Shown here in pieces: positions 43,430 through 56,099 of a DNA stretch of 60,000 bases. This DNA is from Cryptomeria japonica (lineage: Eukaryota; Streptophyta; Pinopsida; Cupressales; Cupressaceae), in contig NC_081415.1 of the NCBI RefSeq assembly GCF_030272615.1, positions 511,941,873-512,001,872 of the forward strand, read 5' to 3'. Positions within the stretch are counted from its first letter, which is position 1. Every line of letters starts with the position of its first letter. Made by a program: the position numbers and the translations under genes. The notes beneath the pieces are model-generated. The model saw nothing but the letters and a program-made list of their open reading frames with translations. It was not told the origin of the DNA and searched no databases.

Positions 43430-44390
43430 AGTGCATGCCTAAACTAGGGGTCTTTACATGGGCAACTATCTAAAGGAGAGTCCTTCCTCAAGATAAATTT
43501 AGAAGGATGAGCTATGAGGGTCCATCGAGGTATGTATTATGCAAGAATCATGAAGAGAATATAGATCATATTTTTTTAGGATGTCCTTTCTCATATGAAT
43601 GTTGGAGATGGATGTGCGCTAAGTTGGGTTGGGTGCTAGCTTAACCAAATGAAATAAAAACACTATCTCAAATGTGGCCAATCAATCTATGGGAAGTCTA
43701 TCCCTATTTTTTGATATGGGAAATTTGGAAGGAAACAAATAGGCATTTTTTTTTAAACAGAGAAATGTCTCTTATTTCTTTCCAGAACATGGTCAAAGAA
43801 GCTATTGTAGAGATCATAAATAATGGGATGATTTCAAACATAATCTCATGTGAAATTTATTGAATGGGATGGGAAAATAATATTTCCATGCCTAGGGTCA
43901 AAAATCCCTCCCCATATTGGAAGTAAATATGGTGGATCCTTCTCTAAAAGATTATAGGTTAAATGGAAACCTCTGAAGGAAGGATGGTATAAACTCAATT
44001 TTGATGGGGCCTCTCATGGAAATCCAAGACCATCATGAGCACGTTTTATTATTAGGAATACGAATGGAGAAACTATTGGATGGTTGTCTAGTCATCTATA
44101 GGAGAATACTAATAATATTGCAAAATTCAATGCTATTAAGCTTGGGCTTCTTTTATGTAAATAAATAGGCATTAGCAAAGTAGAGATTGAAGGGGATTCA
44201 ACTTTAGTGATTAATGTTGTGAGATTAGGTTCAATATTCAATTGGAAATTGAAAGCATTGTTAGAAATAGTTTTAGCTCTACTAAAACACTTTGACACAT
44301 ATACAATTAATCACATTTATCGAGGAGGAAATAAGGAAGAGGCATCTTAGACAAAAAAGTAGTTGAAGGTTTGAAAGAAGTCAATAAAGT
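43430..44390 (+). pseudogene. LINE zinc linker and RNase H, copy 3
   Basis: The linker reads PKLGVFTWATI, then NHEENIDHIFLGCPFSYECW (about 43545; H-x3-C type) and LIWEIWKETNRHFFLNREMS (about 43715). RNase H follows from about 43985: WYKLNFDGASHGNPRPS, RNTNGETIGWLSSHL, AKFNAIKLGLLLCK and VEIEGDSTLVINVV (second Asp kept). It ends near YRGGNKEEAS at about 44330. Stops occur between these words. Confidence 0.85.
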
Positions 44391-44899
44391 GAATAATTTA
44401 ATCTAAATTAATCCATTATTGAGTTGATGAGATTTTAGAGATAGAAATATGAGGAAGATGAATTAATGTTTAAAAGTAGAGGTTGGCTAATGACTAATAA
44501 GTCAAGGGAATTTGAATTTGATTATGGTGGTAAAAATTATTGAGGGTGACATTAGATACCTAGGTTGACACAACTGTAGTTGATGGCTCTACCCTTTGTG
44601 GCGATGTAGTGTAGCCACTCAATGATGTGGAGTGTTGTCTATATAGTCATATCCATGATGGAATGTTTTTTTGTTTTTTTTTAATGTGTTTGAGTGGAGG
44701 TAGATGAATGATAGTTGATGGTGATGGGTTATAAATTATAATGTATCAAACTGAATAAATTTGTTGAACTCATGATATTTCTCGCTCTTCCATAAATGTA
44801 GATTTGTTTGAATGTATCATTTTTCTACTTTGACGTTGGTATTTGGATTTAGAATTATTTTTTAAAGGAAAATTAGGAAATGGTAGATTTAATCAGAGA

Positions 44900-46590
44900 T
44901 TTGAAAGGATAGTACAGTGTGTGGATTTATGATAGCATTAATGATATAATTTTCCCAAGAAGTAGGTAGAATTTGGGCTTCATTTTCATAGTTTGTTGGA
45001 ATTTTAACATTTATATCCTTATCCTTTGTTTTTGCAAGCACTTCTCCCCAATTTTATCCTTTCTTCAAGGGTTTCTCTATCGCCACGGATTCTCTAATTA
45101 GACTAGTGGCTAGTAAATGCCAATTGTCTTTCTTAAGAGAGATAACTCAAAAAAGGTTTGGAGGAGGCACTCAATTTCTCACATAGGTTGATTTGAGAAG
45201 CAAACATAGGGAAGACATCACTATCCCGTAAACATTGTATTTGAGAAGCAAACATAAGGAAGACTTGAATGTGAATATTTATGAGGGCTGAAGCTGCAGT
45301 CAAATGAGATGCATATGGAAAACTATACTCTATTCTTGTTTTCAAACATCATTTCTACCAACTAATATTACATTATTACAAAGTCAAACTATATGACATT
45401 TTCCCATGCTAACCTATAGGAAGCATATGACATTTTTCAATGCCAACCGAGAGGAAGAAGAGTACAATTATTACAATTTCCAAATTTTTATCAAAGTTTT
45501 AGTTGTCTTTGGTCCAGCTGTTCAACCCAATCTCTACACTATTGTTTTGACCCGCTTTTCCAGGACACGCAATTTACATTGTGTAGCGCCTGATTAAATG
45601 CTAACCTATAGGAAGCATATTACAATTTCCAAATTTTTATCAAAGTTTTAGTTGTCTTTGGTCCAGCTATTCAACCCAATTTCTACGCTATTGTTTTGAC
45701 CTGCTTTTCTAGGACACGCAATTTACATTATGTAGCGCATGTAGAAAAACTGCACTTTTTCGCTTATTTTAAAAAAATTATTTTAACGAACTAATTTTAT
45801 ATTATTGAAAACTATATAGCATTTTCCAAAGCCAACCAAGTGGAAACAAAGCACCATCACTGCAGCTCCCAATTTTTGAAAAAGTTTGTTTTCGTAGTCT
45901 TTGCTCCGATTTCTACGACAACCCATCTTTTCGACCCGATTTCTGCGTTTTTAACGTGCTATTTTACTCAATTTATGTTCCAAAATTCCTAAATTTCGGC
46001 GTTTTTAACTACCTTTTTCCTTTGTATGGATTGTTCTACAAAGTTTATTTTATCTTAATGTGCATTTTATTATTATTCATTAGTCCGTTGCAATAACATT
46101 TTAAAATGATGTTGGTGCTAGTGCTCATGGTGGTTAAGAATATAAGGAGAGAACCCAAATGTTTGTGAATTCTTCATCCATTCTCTACTAAAATAACAAT
46201 AAGTTACTTTTTATTAATTATATGTTCAACCTGATTTTAAATATACAAATAATTGGACTGTATCTATTAAATGAAACATGAACTATCTATAGAAACAATG
46301 TTGACCTCTTTCATTATAAATTTGTGTAAAACTAGCACAACATAGATTATTGATACAGAATAAGAATTATATATTATGAGAACCAGATCTAGTTTAATCA
46401 TAATAATAGACTCTCTTAATGATTCACATATTCAATGAAGGAATTTATTAGTATCATCCATCTAAGTTTCTAATAGTTTGATAGATAGCACGTAAGCTCA
46501 GTAATTGATCTTTAATTTTTTGTTTAATCATATGTTTTGATTAATTATTTTATTTTATTTCCGATAGGCTTTAGTGTGGGCTTTTAAGCC
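44900..46590. repeat. Non-coding segment III with TTTGGCCCAGCTG-type blocks
   Basis: Two near-identical stretches start GCTAACCTATAGGAAGCATAT at about 45409 and 45600. Each contains CAATTTCCAAATTTTTATCA and the block TTTGGTCCAGCTGTTCAACC-like. The stretch 45225-45400 (GAGAAGCAAACATAAGGAAG, GCTGCAGTCAAATGAGATGC) recurs at 49720-49880. The stretch 46115-46600 recurs at 50340-50840 (GGTGGTTAAGAATATAAGGA, TGTTTGTGAATTCTTCATCC) and, more eroded, at 55270-55700. No gene seen. Confidence 0.65.
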
Positions 46591-46936
46591 CAAAAAAACT
46601 GGTCTGCAACTTTATATTACTTTCATGTCATATTAGGATATTAGCCCTAACTAATGCGATCAATCAACCTTCATGCGACCAAACAATCAAGCATCTACAC
46701 AACCAAGATCTATTTTTTGTTGAGCTCTTGTGCTCAATACAAAATATGAGAGCTATTTTGTTTTTAAATGTGGAATGGGGTAGGTGCCAAGGCTTCCAAT
46801 TATCACTCTAAGGAATCAATAAAGATTTGGGGCAAGAGAATTCTTAATTAAAAGGGGGTTGGAGTTTCTAAAGAGAGTAATGGGGCTCTTTGAGAGGGGT
46901 TGGGAAGAGAGATCCATAAGTGATGATGTGAATTAA

Positions 46937-47203
46937 GATGAAGCTTGGGTGTGGAAATAAAAATTCGATGAACACCTGCATGGTCTGGGGAGTCTGAAAT
47001 CTAGTGAAGATGAGGAGGAGTTGAGCTTAGATAAGGCAGAGTGACTTTCAAAGCCTATTGAATATTTTCTTCTGCAACCACACACATATATCAAAGACCC
47101 AAGGGATTCCAACGTGGGCAGAGGAAAGGAAATATTTGCTTCATTTCCCATAGCAATCTTGTTCTCCATTTTCTTCCTCTTCATTTTTTTTAATATAATC
47201 TAG
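46937..47203 (+). pseudogene. Decayed coding exon A in the 966-bp repeat
   Basis: The frame reads DEAWVWK, stop, KFDEHLHGLGSLKSSEDEEE, then LSLDKAE, stop, LSKPIEYFLLQPHTY and DPRDSNVGRGKEIF. A single hydrophobic segment ASFPIAILFSIFFLFIFF follows before the TAG at 47201. A soluble acidic part followed by one C-terminal membrane segment looks like a genuine protein end. The frame is better conserved against exon B than the flanking sequence. Two internal stops disable it. I do not recognise the family. Confidence 0.45.
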
Positions 47204-47903
47204 GTATAATAGGCCTTGTTTTTTCCCTAATATTGTGATCTTCTATGGAAATTTTGTTTTGATGACCTCCCATGTTTTGTTTTCTCTTTCAAAACTCTAC
47301 AATGAATTTTTTATAATATTTAATAAACTTATGGCTTCAGCCTTTTACCGAGCAAAAAAAATAACTCCACCTCATTTCATTATGGTGGATTATATACTAT
47401 TCTAGTTGTTTTAGACAATCACTTTCCTAATGACAATATAATTGGTCCAACTTCCTTTTCTTTCTTGAAAATTGATTGTAACTAAAATATGACCTATTTG
47501 ATAAGCATGATTTAGTATACAAAACTACTATGTCTAGACCACTATTGAAGTTTCTAGAAAAAACCTGGTCTACAACTTTATATTGCTTTCATGTCATATT
47601 AGGATATTAGCCCTAACTAATGCAATCAATTAACCTTCATGCAACCAAACAATCAAGCATCTATGCAACCAAGATTTGTTCCTTGTTGAGCTCTTGTGCT
47701 CAATACAAAATATGAGAGCTATGTTTTTATTAAATATGGAATCGGGTACATGCCAAGGCTTCCAATTATCACTCTAAGGAATCAACAAAGATTTGGGGCA
47801 AGCAAATTCCTAATTAAAAGGGGTTGGAGTTTCTAAAGAGAGTAATGGGGCTCTTTGAGAGGGGTTGGGAAGAGAGAGAAAGAAGTGACGATGTGAATTA
47901 AGG

Positions 47904-48161
47904 TGAAGCTTGGGTGTGGAAATACAAATTTGATGAACACCTAGATGGTCTAGGGAGTCTGAAATCTAGTGAAGATGAGGAGTTGAGCTTAGATTAGGTG
48001 GAGTGAATTTCAAAGGCTATTGAATGTTCTCTTCAGCAACCACCCACAGATATCCAAGACCCAAGGGATTCCAACGTGGGCTGAGGAAATGAAATAGTTG
48101 CTTCATTTCCCATAGCAATCTTGTTCTCCATTTTCTACCTCTTCATGTTTTTAATATAATC
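47904..48161 (+). pseudogene. Decayed coding exon B in the 966-bp repeat
   Basis: This is the second copy of the same frame: GEAWVWKYKFDEHLDGLGSL, SSEDEELSLD, stop, VE, stop, ISKAIECSLQQPPTDI, then DPRDSNVG, stop, GNEIVASFPIAILFSIF, ending in LFMFLI and a stop. It has a Tyr where copy A has its first stop, and three other stops. The two copies therefore decayed independently after the duplication. Confidence 0.45.
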
Positions 48162-48526
48162 TGGGTATAATAGGCCCTTGTTTTTTCCCTAATACTCTGA
48201 TCTTTTATGGGAATTTTGTTTTGATGGCCTCCCATGTTTCGTTTGTTCTTTTAAAACTCTATAATGATTTTTTTATAATATTTAATAAACTATGGCTTCC
48301 AACTTTTACCGAGAAAAAAAAATAACTCCATCTCATTTCATTATGGTGGATTATATACTATTCTAGTTGTTTCAGACTATCACTTTCCTAGTGACAATAT
48401 AATTGGTCCAACTTCCTTTTCTTGCTTGAAAATTGATTGTAATAAAAATATGACCTATTCGATAAGCATGATTTAATATACAAAACTACTATGTCTAGAC
48501 CACTATTGAAGTTTGTAGAAAAAATT

Positions 48527-51500
48527 TCAATGCCCTAAAATTGTAGTGAAACAAATTAGATATTGATTTAATGCGTCTCAATAATTTTATTTCTAGAAAA
48601 TTAGAATAAAACATGAACCAATGCACAACCCCATTATAGAGTGGGGCCCTGCCTCTATAGTGTTGAAGTTTATATTTTCATTTTTTAAGAAATATTGTTT
48701 TAGCTACTTCTATTTCAATTTAATAAGTTTCACTCAAAACAAATTTAAAAGCTTAAACTATGACACATCTCCAATCTTTTACTTGTTATATACTTAAATT
48801 GAAGTATACTTATACAATAGTGCATGTATTATATATAAACATTACATTATAATTCTTAAATATTTATATTTAAATATAGGTTTAAATAGGTAAGTATTGA
48901 GCCCTTACAATAAATTATACCTAAGAGACTTTGCATCATTTTGGTTATTAAGAAAATACTTTCTAGATCATAATTGGGTGCCACACATCACTATGTCAAT
49001 GTGTGTCACTCATGAGCTTCTTTTTACTACTTTGTCCGTTTATCTCGTTGTATTCACAATTGAAATTAGTTACATTTTTCATGTCATCTCACTTGTGAGA
49101 CATCCCATCACTATCTCATAACTAGACTAGAGTAACCTTATAACAGTCATGTAGGATTATTGGAGGAACATTGCACGAATACCATAGTATTTTTTTATTA
49201 TTATCATGGTTATTCTACATTAATGTTACTGAAGGTATGTTAGTGTCTCTCTCTGATAAATTCTAGCAAATATATTTTAGTATAGAACAAAATTTGATAT
49301 CAGAATCATTTACAATACTCAAAACAAGTTGACCCACAATAAAACAACAACAACGAGCTACCAAAATAAAATAAGTCTCCAAAATAAAATTAGATGATTA
49401 TTTATTTATAATCCTCGCCAGAATTATTTAAAAATGAAATTTTTTCATTTTTATTTATATTTTTATTCTAGACATAAAAGGAAGAAAACACAAAAAGGAA
49501 TATAAAAATCTGTGGGAATGGAAAATAGGATAGTCTAACCCTATCACCTCCTGTTCCATCCTCCTAATCAACGCAATTTCCCTGGTGTAGCGGTAAGAAC
49601 AAAATTAATTTGTTTTTTGGGTTTAATCTTTTATCTAGCGATATTTTAGCATATTTCTCATCTCGTTTAACGTGAAAATAATCATTAGGAAAAAACATCA
49701 CCATCCCGAAAACAATGTATTTGAGAAGCAAACATAAGGAAGACATCACCATCCCGAAATCTTTGCATTTGACTTCAATGTGAATATTTATGAGGGCTCA
49801 AGCTGCAGTCAAATGAGATGCATATGGCAAACTATACTCTATTCTTGTTTTCAAACATCATTTCAACCAACTAATATTACATTATTGCAAACTATTGACA
49901 AATTCAAAATTTTTATCAAAGTTTTGGCTGTCTTTGATCCAGCTGTTCAACCCAATTTCTACTCTATTGTTTTGACCTTTTCTGGCCCGCTCTTCCAGGA
50001 CACCCAGTTTATATTGTGTAGCGCCTGATAAATGAATGCCTCAAATATGTGATGCATGTATAAAAACTACAGAATTTTAACAGAATTTTAAAAATTTTAT
50101 TATATTTGATATGGGTGAAGAATAATTAAAAATAATTTGTATCTTGATATATAAAAATGAAATTAAGAGAACAAGATACATTTATCTTTTCTAAATCAAT
50201 AATTTGTTGTGGGGTAATTTTGGTTTGGTTATTCAATTTTGATTCGAATGTTATAAAATTAGGCATTAGTAATAATTTATTTGTTTCTAGTCCAAAACAT
50301 CATAGTTATATGACAATCATCTACAATATTAAAAATCATGCTTGTGCTAGTGATCATGGTGGTTAAGAATATAAGGAGAGAACCTAAATGTTTGTGAATT
50401 CTTCATCCATTCCCTATTAATTAAGAATAGGTTACTTTTAACTAATTATATGTTCAACATAAATTTAAAGATACAATTAATTGCAATTGTATCTATTAAA
50501 TGACACATGGTCTATTTATAGAAACAATGTTGAATTCCTTCATTATTAATTTGTGTAAAACCAACACAATATAGATTATTGATACTAAATAAGAATTATG
50601 TACTATTACAACTAGATCTAGTTTAATCATAATAATAGTCCCCCTTAATGATTCATATATTCAATGAAGGAATTTATTAGTATCATCCATCTAAATTTGT
50701 AATAGCTTGATAGATAGCATTTAGGCTCATTAATTGATCTTTAATTTTTTGTTTAATCATATGTTTATCTTTATGTTTTGATTAATTATTTTATTTTATT
50801 GTGGATAGGCTTTAGTTTGGGCTTTTAAGCCCCAAAAACTGGGTCTGCAACTTTATATTACTTTTATGTCATATTAGGACATTAGCATCTATACAACCAA
50901 GATCTGTTCTTTGTTGAGCTCTTGTGCTCAATACAAAATATGAGAACAACCCTATCAAAGAAGATGAATGGTATAATCTTTCATCATTTTGATATGTTGC
51001 ATATTTTAGGTACTTCATTGGTGTATGGTGGATTCTTAATTGTAGAACTCAGGTTTTATGTGGTTGGATTTCTGTTGGTTTTACAATAGTTTAATATTCC
51101 ATTTTCATCGTATACAAATAACAATCTTTAAATTTATAATTTAGATTTTAGATTATACTTTAATTAATGTTTTGAGTTCTAGTTTTTATAAATTTTTAAA
51201 TTTTCAAATATGAAAATATTAAAAAAATTAATGATTTATAAATAAAAAAATTATCTTCTAAATTAAATTGTTCTATTAATAAAGATAACAATTTCTAATT
51301 TGAATATAAAATTTAAAGATTTAAATAAAGAAACTAATATTTTGATTAAAAATAAAAAGCTCGCATTACTACTTAAAAAATTTATTTAATTTTTTTTGAA
51401 AAATATCAACCTTAAATAGTTATATATTAGTTAAAATAAATAAAAACTGAAAGCCCCTTCTAAAAAGATTTATATATAAAATACCTATACTCGTTTAATT

Positions 51501-51532
51501 AGAATTGGAGAAAAAAATGCATGGAGAGGTTA
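48527..51532. repeat. Non-coding segment IV of the repeated background
   Basis: The stretch 48600-48790 resembles 210-360 (CCCCATTATAGAGTGGGGCC against CCCCATTCTATAGTGAGGCA). 49080-49290 resembles 630-830 and 53460-53520 (GGTATGTTAGTGTCTC). 49330-49500 resembles 53600-53990. 49720-50040 resembles 45225-45600. 50340-50945 resembles 46115-46760. The order is the same each time. The rest, 50950-51532, is AT-rich with nothing recognisable. Confidence 0.6.
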
Positions 51533-53455
51533 TGTAGGTCCCGGGGACAACTGAGAGGGGGGGGGTGAATCAATTGTCAAATAAATTCAAACCAAAATAT
51601 TGTTAACCAACTTGTTGCCTAATACTGGTAAGATAGTTAATTGTGCCGGTGAACAGTATTAACAGGAAATGTTGTACCGATAGGAATTAATGCATGAAAC
51701 ATAAACATAAAGTCATTCACAACACATGACACAGATATTTATATTTATATGTTCTGATTGACTAAAGTGGGAGAGGTCTGAAACCCTTAACAGAACAAGG
51801 GTAAACTCACAAGAAGTGAGACCACCGATACCAAGAAAGAGGAACCTATTTTTTGAAAGAGAAGCTTTTGACTAGAGATCCCAACCAAAACACCAAAAAA
51901 GAGAATTTTTTTTTTGAAGGAGACATATTGACTAGAGCCTCAATCTGGTGAGAACAAGGGTCCTAGCCCAAAAAAGATTCATATAATTAATAGAGGGGTT
52001 ATGGAAGGAACCCCGCACCATAAACCAAACAAAAACCCTTGCATTGGAAAAAAAACCAGTGAAGGGGATAGAAAATTTATAGTAGGTTTTGAAAAGCTTC
52101 CCATAACCTTTTTCATGAAGGACCCCCTTGAACAGCGATATTCTTAGCCAAGGAAGGAGACCACAAAGATCTCAACAAAACAACTAGTTTTGGAAGGCAC
52201 TCAAAAACCTTGAGAGGAAAACAACAAGATATCAATAATAGAAGAGACAAACTAAAGGTAAAATGGCAAGCTATCATCAATAGTTGAACCAAAACTAAGG
52301 TAAAATAACTACCTAACATTAGTAGTTGAAACAACAAGATCCACCTCCATAGGACCTTTCGCATGAAGTCAAAAAACACCACCAGAGTAGGCACAAAGGA
52401 AGAAAATCCTTCTCTTGTTAATCTCCCACAGGGTAACTAGTCCTCAACACACATTCAAAGCCAACCCACTTTCACCAATGAAGAACTTACTTCAAAAGAA
52501 AAGCCATTTTCCACAAGGAAAACCACATCAACCCATAGACTCCCAACATCCAAAGAAGGCACCAAATTCAAAGCCCACCCTCTCAAGAGAGATAATACAT
52601 GGGAAAACTCCTTGAACCACACAACAACCACAATTCCAAAGAATTCAACCAACCCCAAACAACACAATCTCTATCTCAAAAGAAGACACCCAAGCTGGCA
52701 AAAGCATAGAGATCCCCACCAACGATGGAGAGGATACCACAACCTTAGAAATAGAGCCAATGACAAAGTCACCAAAGTAGAGGGAAAAGTCTAGAGACAA
52801 AAAGAGATCACAAAAAAATCTATGTCACAGGTAGAACCCTCCACACCCTTGCACAAGGAAAAGAACCCATCACTAGCACCCAAATGGGGGGGGGGGGAGG
52901 GACACCTAACATAGAAAAATCACAACTTGAAACAACCAAATGTAGAATATGTAGTAGCCGTAAACAATATAAGCACTAGGAAGTCAAGAGAGTCCCCCTA
53001 ACCACCAACTAAGATCCCTGCAAGTAGCCACCACATGTCCATCAATCACAAGAAGAGGGTAAACATGGGCCCAAACCAATCTTGAAGTAAAGTGAATTAG
53101 GGACAACCCTAGATTCAAGTGATACACAAATAAATAGAGGAAAAAAAACCCCAAACAACAGAAATCACACGTTGCGCACCAACAACACTCACCAAAAAAT
53201 AAAAAGAGATTCATGAGGGGCAAACACCAAGGCCCCAAAAAGGGAAAAGAAGGTCTCATCTTGCCACATAGAAGCCCCAATCAGGAGTAAGGAAAGAACT
53301 TTGGCCTCAAACCCAATACAAGCAACAGATCTAGCCACTAGTAGCCCCAATCCATCATCTTCAATTTTCCCCTCCATTCTCCATGTTGTCCCTTGTTACT
53401 CCCTCACCTACCAAAACCCTAGCACTACTCCTTGCGCTCTCCAACATTTATGGAT
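51533..53455 (-). mobile_element. - strand insertion starting with a copia-type LTR end, identity unclear
   Basis: On the - strand the terminus ...CTCTCAGTTGTCCCCGG..CCTACA (51533-51580) matches the C-tract end of the copia LTRs at 34783 and 56509. LTR-like sequence extends to about 52100. Beyond it the - strand carries long, hydrophobic, Leu/Val/Trp-rich but stop-interrupted frames: RHVLSLLRGWALNL-like at about 52600 (actual FSHVLSLLRGWALNLVPS) and MEGKIEDDGLGLLVARSVAC starting at 53377. I find no RT, integrase or gag motif. The + strand frames here are low-complexity Pro/Lys/Thr shadows. A 12-G run lies at 52886-52897. Confidence 0.4.
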
Positions 53456-56099
53456 TAGTAGAAGGTATGTTAGTGTCTCCAATTATGTTTAATTCTAGCA
53501 AATATATTTAGTATAGAACTAGCTTCCTGTTATTAAAGGAGTAAATAACAAGTTTTTAATACACCCAAAATTGTTGACAATTGTAAAAACATCATAAGAA
53601 CATAATTGACCCACAAAAAAATAGCAACATAAAGCTATCAAAATACAAGTACCAAATAGAATAAAATACAAATAGAGTGCATATTACGTTTTCCTAAGAT
53701 TACCAACATCTTTTAATCTAGATTAGAAGGATTTATTTTAATGACACCAAATAAAATAAAATACAAATAGACCACATATTACATTTTTCTAAAGTTTTCA
53801 GCATCTTTGTATTTAAATTTGAAGGATTTATTTGATTGTTCTTTACAGTCTCTAATTGTTCAACCCAATTTCTATTAATTAGTTAAACAAAAAATTAGAT
53901 AAAATTTTGATATTCTAATCTCTTACGTGCAGATTTATTTGAAAATGAAATTATCTCGATTTTAATTAAATTTTTATAGTAGACCAAACGAATGAAAGCA
54001 TAAAAAACAATCTACCTCTTTGTAATCTTTGGCCCAGCTGTTCGACCCAATTTCTACACTGGTTTTGGTCAGATCTGGACTGCTATTCTACGCAGTGTTT
54101 TGTCAGAGTTTTTTTACTTTTTGTAGTCTTTGGCCCAGCTGTTCAACCCAATTTCTACGCTATTGTTTTGACCCTTTCTGCCCTACTATTCCACTCGATC
54201 AATTTATGTTGTGTAGGGCCTCATAAATGAAGGTTGCAAATATGTGAGCTACATTTCAACAAACTATTGTTTATTCTTATTCTCAAAAATCATTTCAGCT
54301 GATTAATATTCCATTATTGAAAACTATAAAATAAAGTTTTCCTAGTCTTTGGCCCAATTTCTACGACAACCTATCTCTTCAACCCAATTTATGTTGTGTT
54401 GCGTTGTTTTCGGCAAGGACGAAAACTGATGTAGAAAAGTTTGAGCAGAATAATGTGCGACGTGAACAGCTACGATGGCTCATCATATTCCAGAATTTGT
54501 TGAATGGGCACACAAATGAAAAGGCAGGAGCAAAATCAACGTTTGAATTTAGTGGATTTTAATTGAAATGAACACTGCCAATTAAAAACAGGTTTATATT
54601 TAGTTGACGAGGTAAGATTTCTATCTTGACTTTCGCCTTAATTAAGCAATTTTATTACCAACCCCGTATGGAACACTTCAATATTATTAAGAATGACTTG
54701 AGACAACCCCGTATTCAACACTTCAATATTTGTGATAACAACTAGACGAGTTTATCACCTTTAGACCACAAAAGGGTCATATTTTGACTAATTTTTTTGT
54801 GTCTAATCTTTGTGGGAGTACTTATTCAATAATTTTTTGTGTATGTTTTTTTTATATTTATGTTTGTTATCTCTACTTAAAATATTAAAATATTAGTATA
54901 AGACAAGTTTTCGTTTCTCTTATGCAAACTATCTTCTTTCTTGTATCCATTGTTTCACAAAGTTTATTTTATTAGTTAGTGGGTATTTAAGGGAGGTTTG
55001 TAATGAATTTTTATGATAATACATTTGATATTTGATATTTGATATGAATAAAAGATAATTACAAAAAATTTCTATCTTGATATATAAAAATGTATTTAAG
55101 GGTTGAAGTTTTACAGGATAGAATCAGGTGCATTTATCTTTTCTAAATAAATAATTTGTTGTGTAGTTATTTTTGTTACTCTTATTTGACAAGATTGCTA
55201 TAAAATTAAGCATTTTTTCTAATCCAACAATTTGAACTAATGTGATAAACACTTACAAGAATTTAAAATAATGTTGATGCTTGTGATCTTGATGTTTAAG
55301 AATACATAGAGAGAACTTTAAATGTTTGTGAATTCATCTTCCCTCACCTATTCAAATAACGACAAGTTAGTTTATACAAATCATATGATTAAGATTTTTT
55401 TTCCCTAGATACAAGAAATTGCAACTCCAACCTACTAAGCAACCCATCCTCTACTCGTACATTTAAAAAAAATAAAAATCTATGCAATATTAAATTTCTT
55501 GACTATAAATTTCCTTAAAATTAAGACAATATATATTATTGATAAAGAATAGGGAGTATCTACTATGATAGCTAAACCTAGTTTAATCTTTTAGTAGACT
55601 CTCTTAATTATTGGCATATTTGATCAAGGCCTTTACTAAATATACCTCTAAGTTTTAAATAGCTCAATGTGTACAAGATAGCATCTAGGCTCATTAATTG
55701 TTCTTTTTTTTTTATTAATCTTATGTTTACCTTTGTGCCTTCATTGATTCGATACTTAATTCTAGAATTTGTGATTTTTTTGAAATTGGGGGTCACAATA
55801 GAAATCATTAATTTTTTACTTAAAAAATCCTTGCGTAAGCATGCAACAAAGTGGAACTACAAATTAATGGTGTTTTTATTGTATAGGAAAGCTAAGAATA
55901 TTTATTTCAACACCCTTGTAGCATGTTTTTTTTTGTCATCTCCTTTTGCTCTTCTGAAGATCATGAAGTTGTTTTTGTGATGGGACACTGGGAAAGACGT
56001 TATCACCCTCCTTTAAGCCTTTAAATGAGTCTACGACTATCAATCCTATCTAGTTAAGGATGACTTTCCTCCCCCTCCATTTTTGGTGCAAATTAGCCT
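53456..56099. repeat. Non-coding segment V of the repeated background
   Basis: It begins with GTAGAAGGTATGTTAGTGTC, like 49230. Two TTTGGCCCAGCTGTTC blocks lie at 54027 and 54129, and a shortened one at 54340. The stretch 55265-55700 resembles 46115-46500 and 50340-50720. The block 54455-54490 resembles 1733-1765. No gene is seen. The copia LTR starts abruptly at about 56100. Confidence 0.55.

Larger units (their letters stand above)
41076..44790 (+). mobile_element. LINE copy 3 (+ strand), old, 5'-truncated
   Basis: It starts within the endonuclease (FFGPTKYTWRDDV, about 41108) and runs through RT, zinc linker and RNase H, with a 3' non-coding tail after about 44390. The tail ends around 44790 without a clear poly(A) run. 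Decay is heavier than in copy 1: RT and RNase H frames are broken throughout. No ORF3 is visible after RNase H, unlike in copies 1 and 2. I found no convincing target-site duplication. Confidence 0.8.
46597..48526. repeat. 966-bp tandem duplication, two copies
   Basis: Copy 1 (46597-47562) and copy 2 (47563-about 48526) match along their whole length. GGTCTGCAACTTTATATT at 46601 corresponds to GGTCTACAACTTTATATT at 47567. Both end ACCACTATTGAAGTTT.TAGAAAAAA. A third, deleted copy of the beginning lies at about 50838-50945. Each full copy carries the same decayed coding stretch. Confidence 0.93.

Noticed and set aside
41076-44790. ORF3 expected behind RNase H of LINE copy 3
   Set aside because: No ORF3 landmark (LNHFR, SIPFYL, HEG) is found in 44390-44900 in any frame I read, so copy 3 seems to belong to a LINE lineage without it.
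49586-49602. GGTGTAGCGGTAAG word that recalls a tRNA D-arm
   Set aside because: No acceptor, anticodon or T-arm with matching stems can be drawn around it.
52415-52794. + strand Pro/His/Lys-rich frames
   Set aside because: Low-complexity shadows without domain features. Strand assignment of the insertion follows the LTR end on the - strand.
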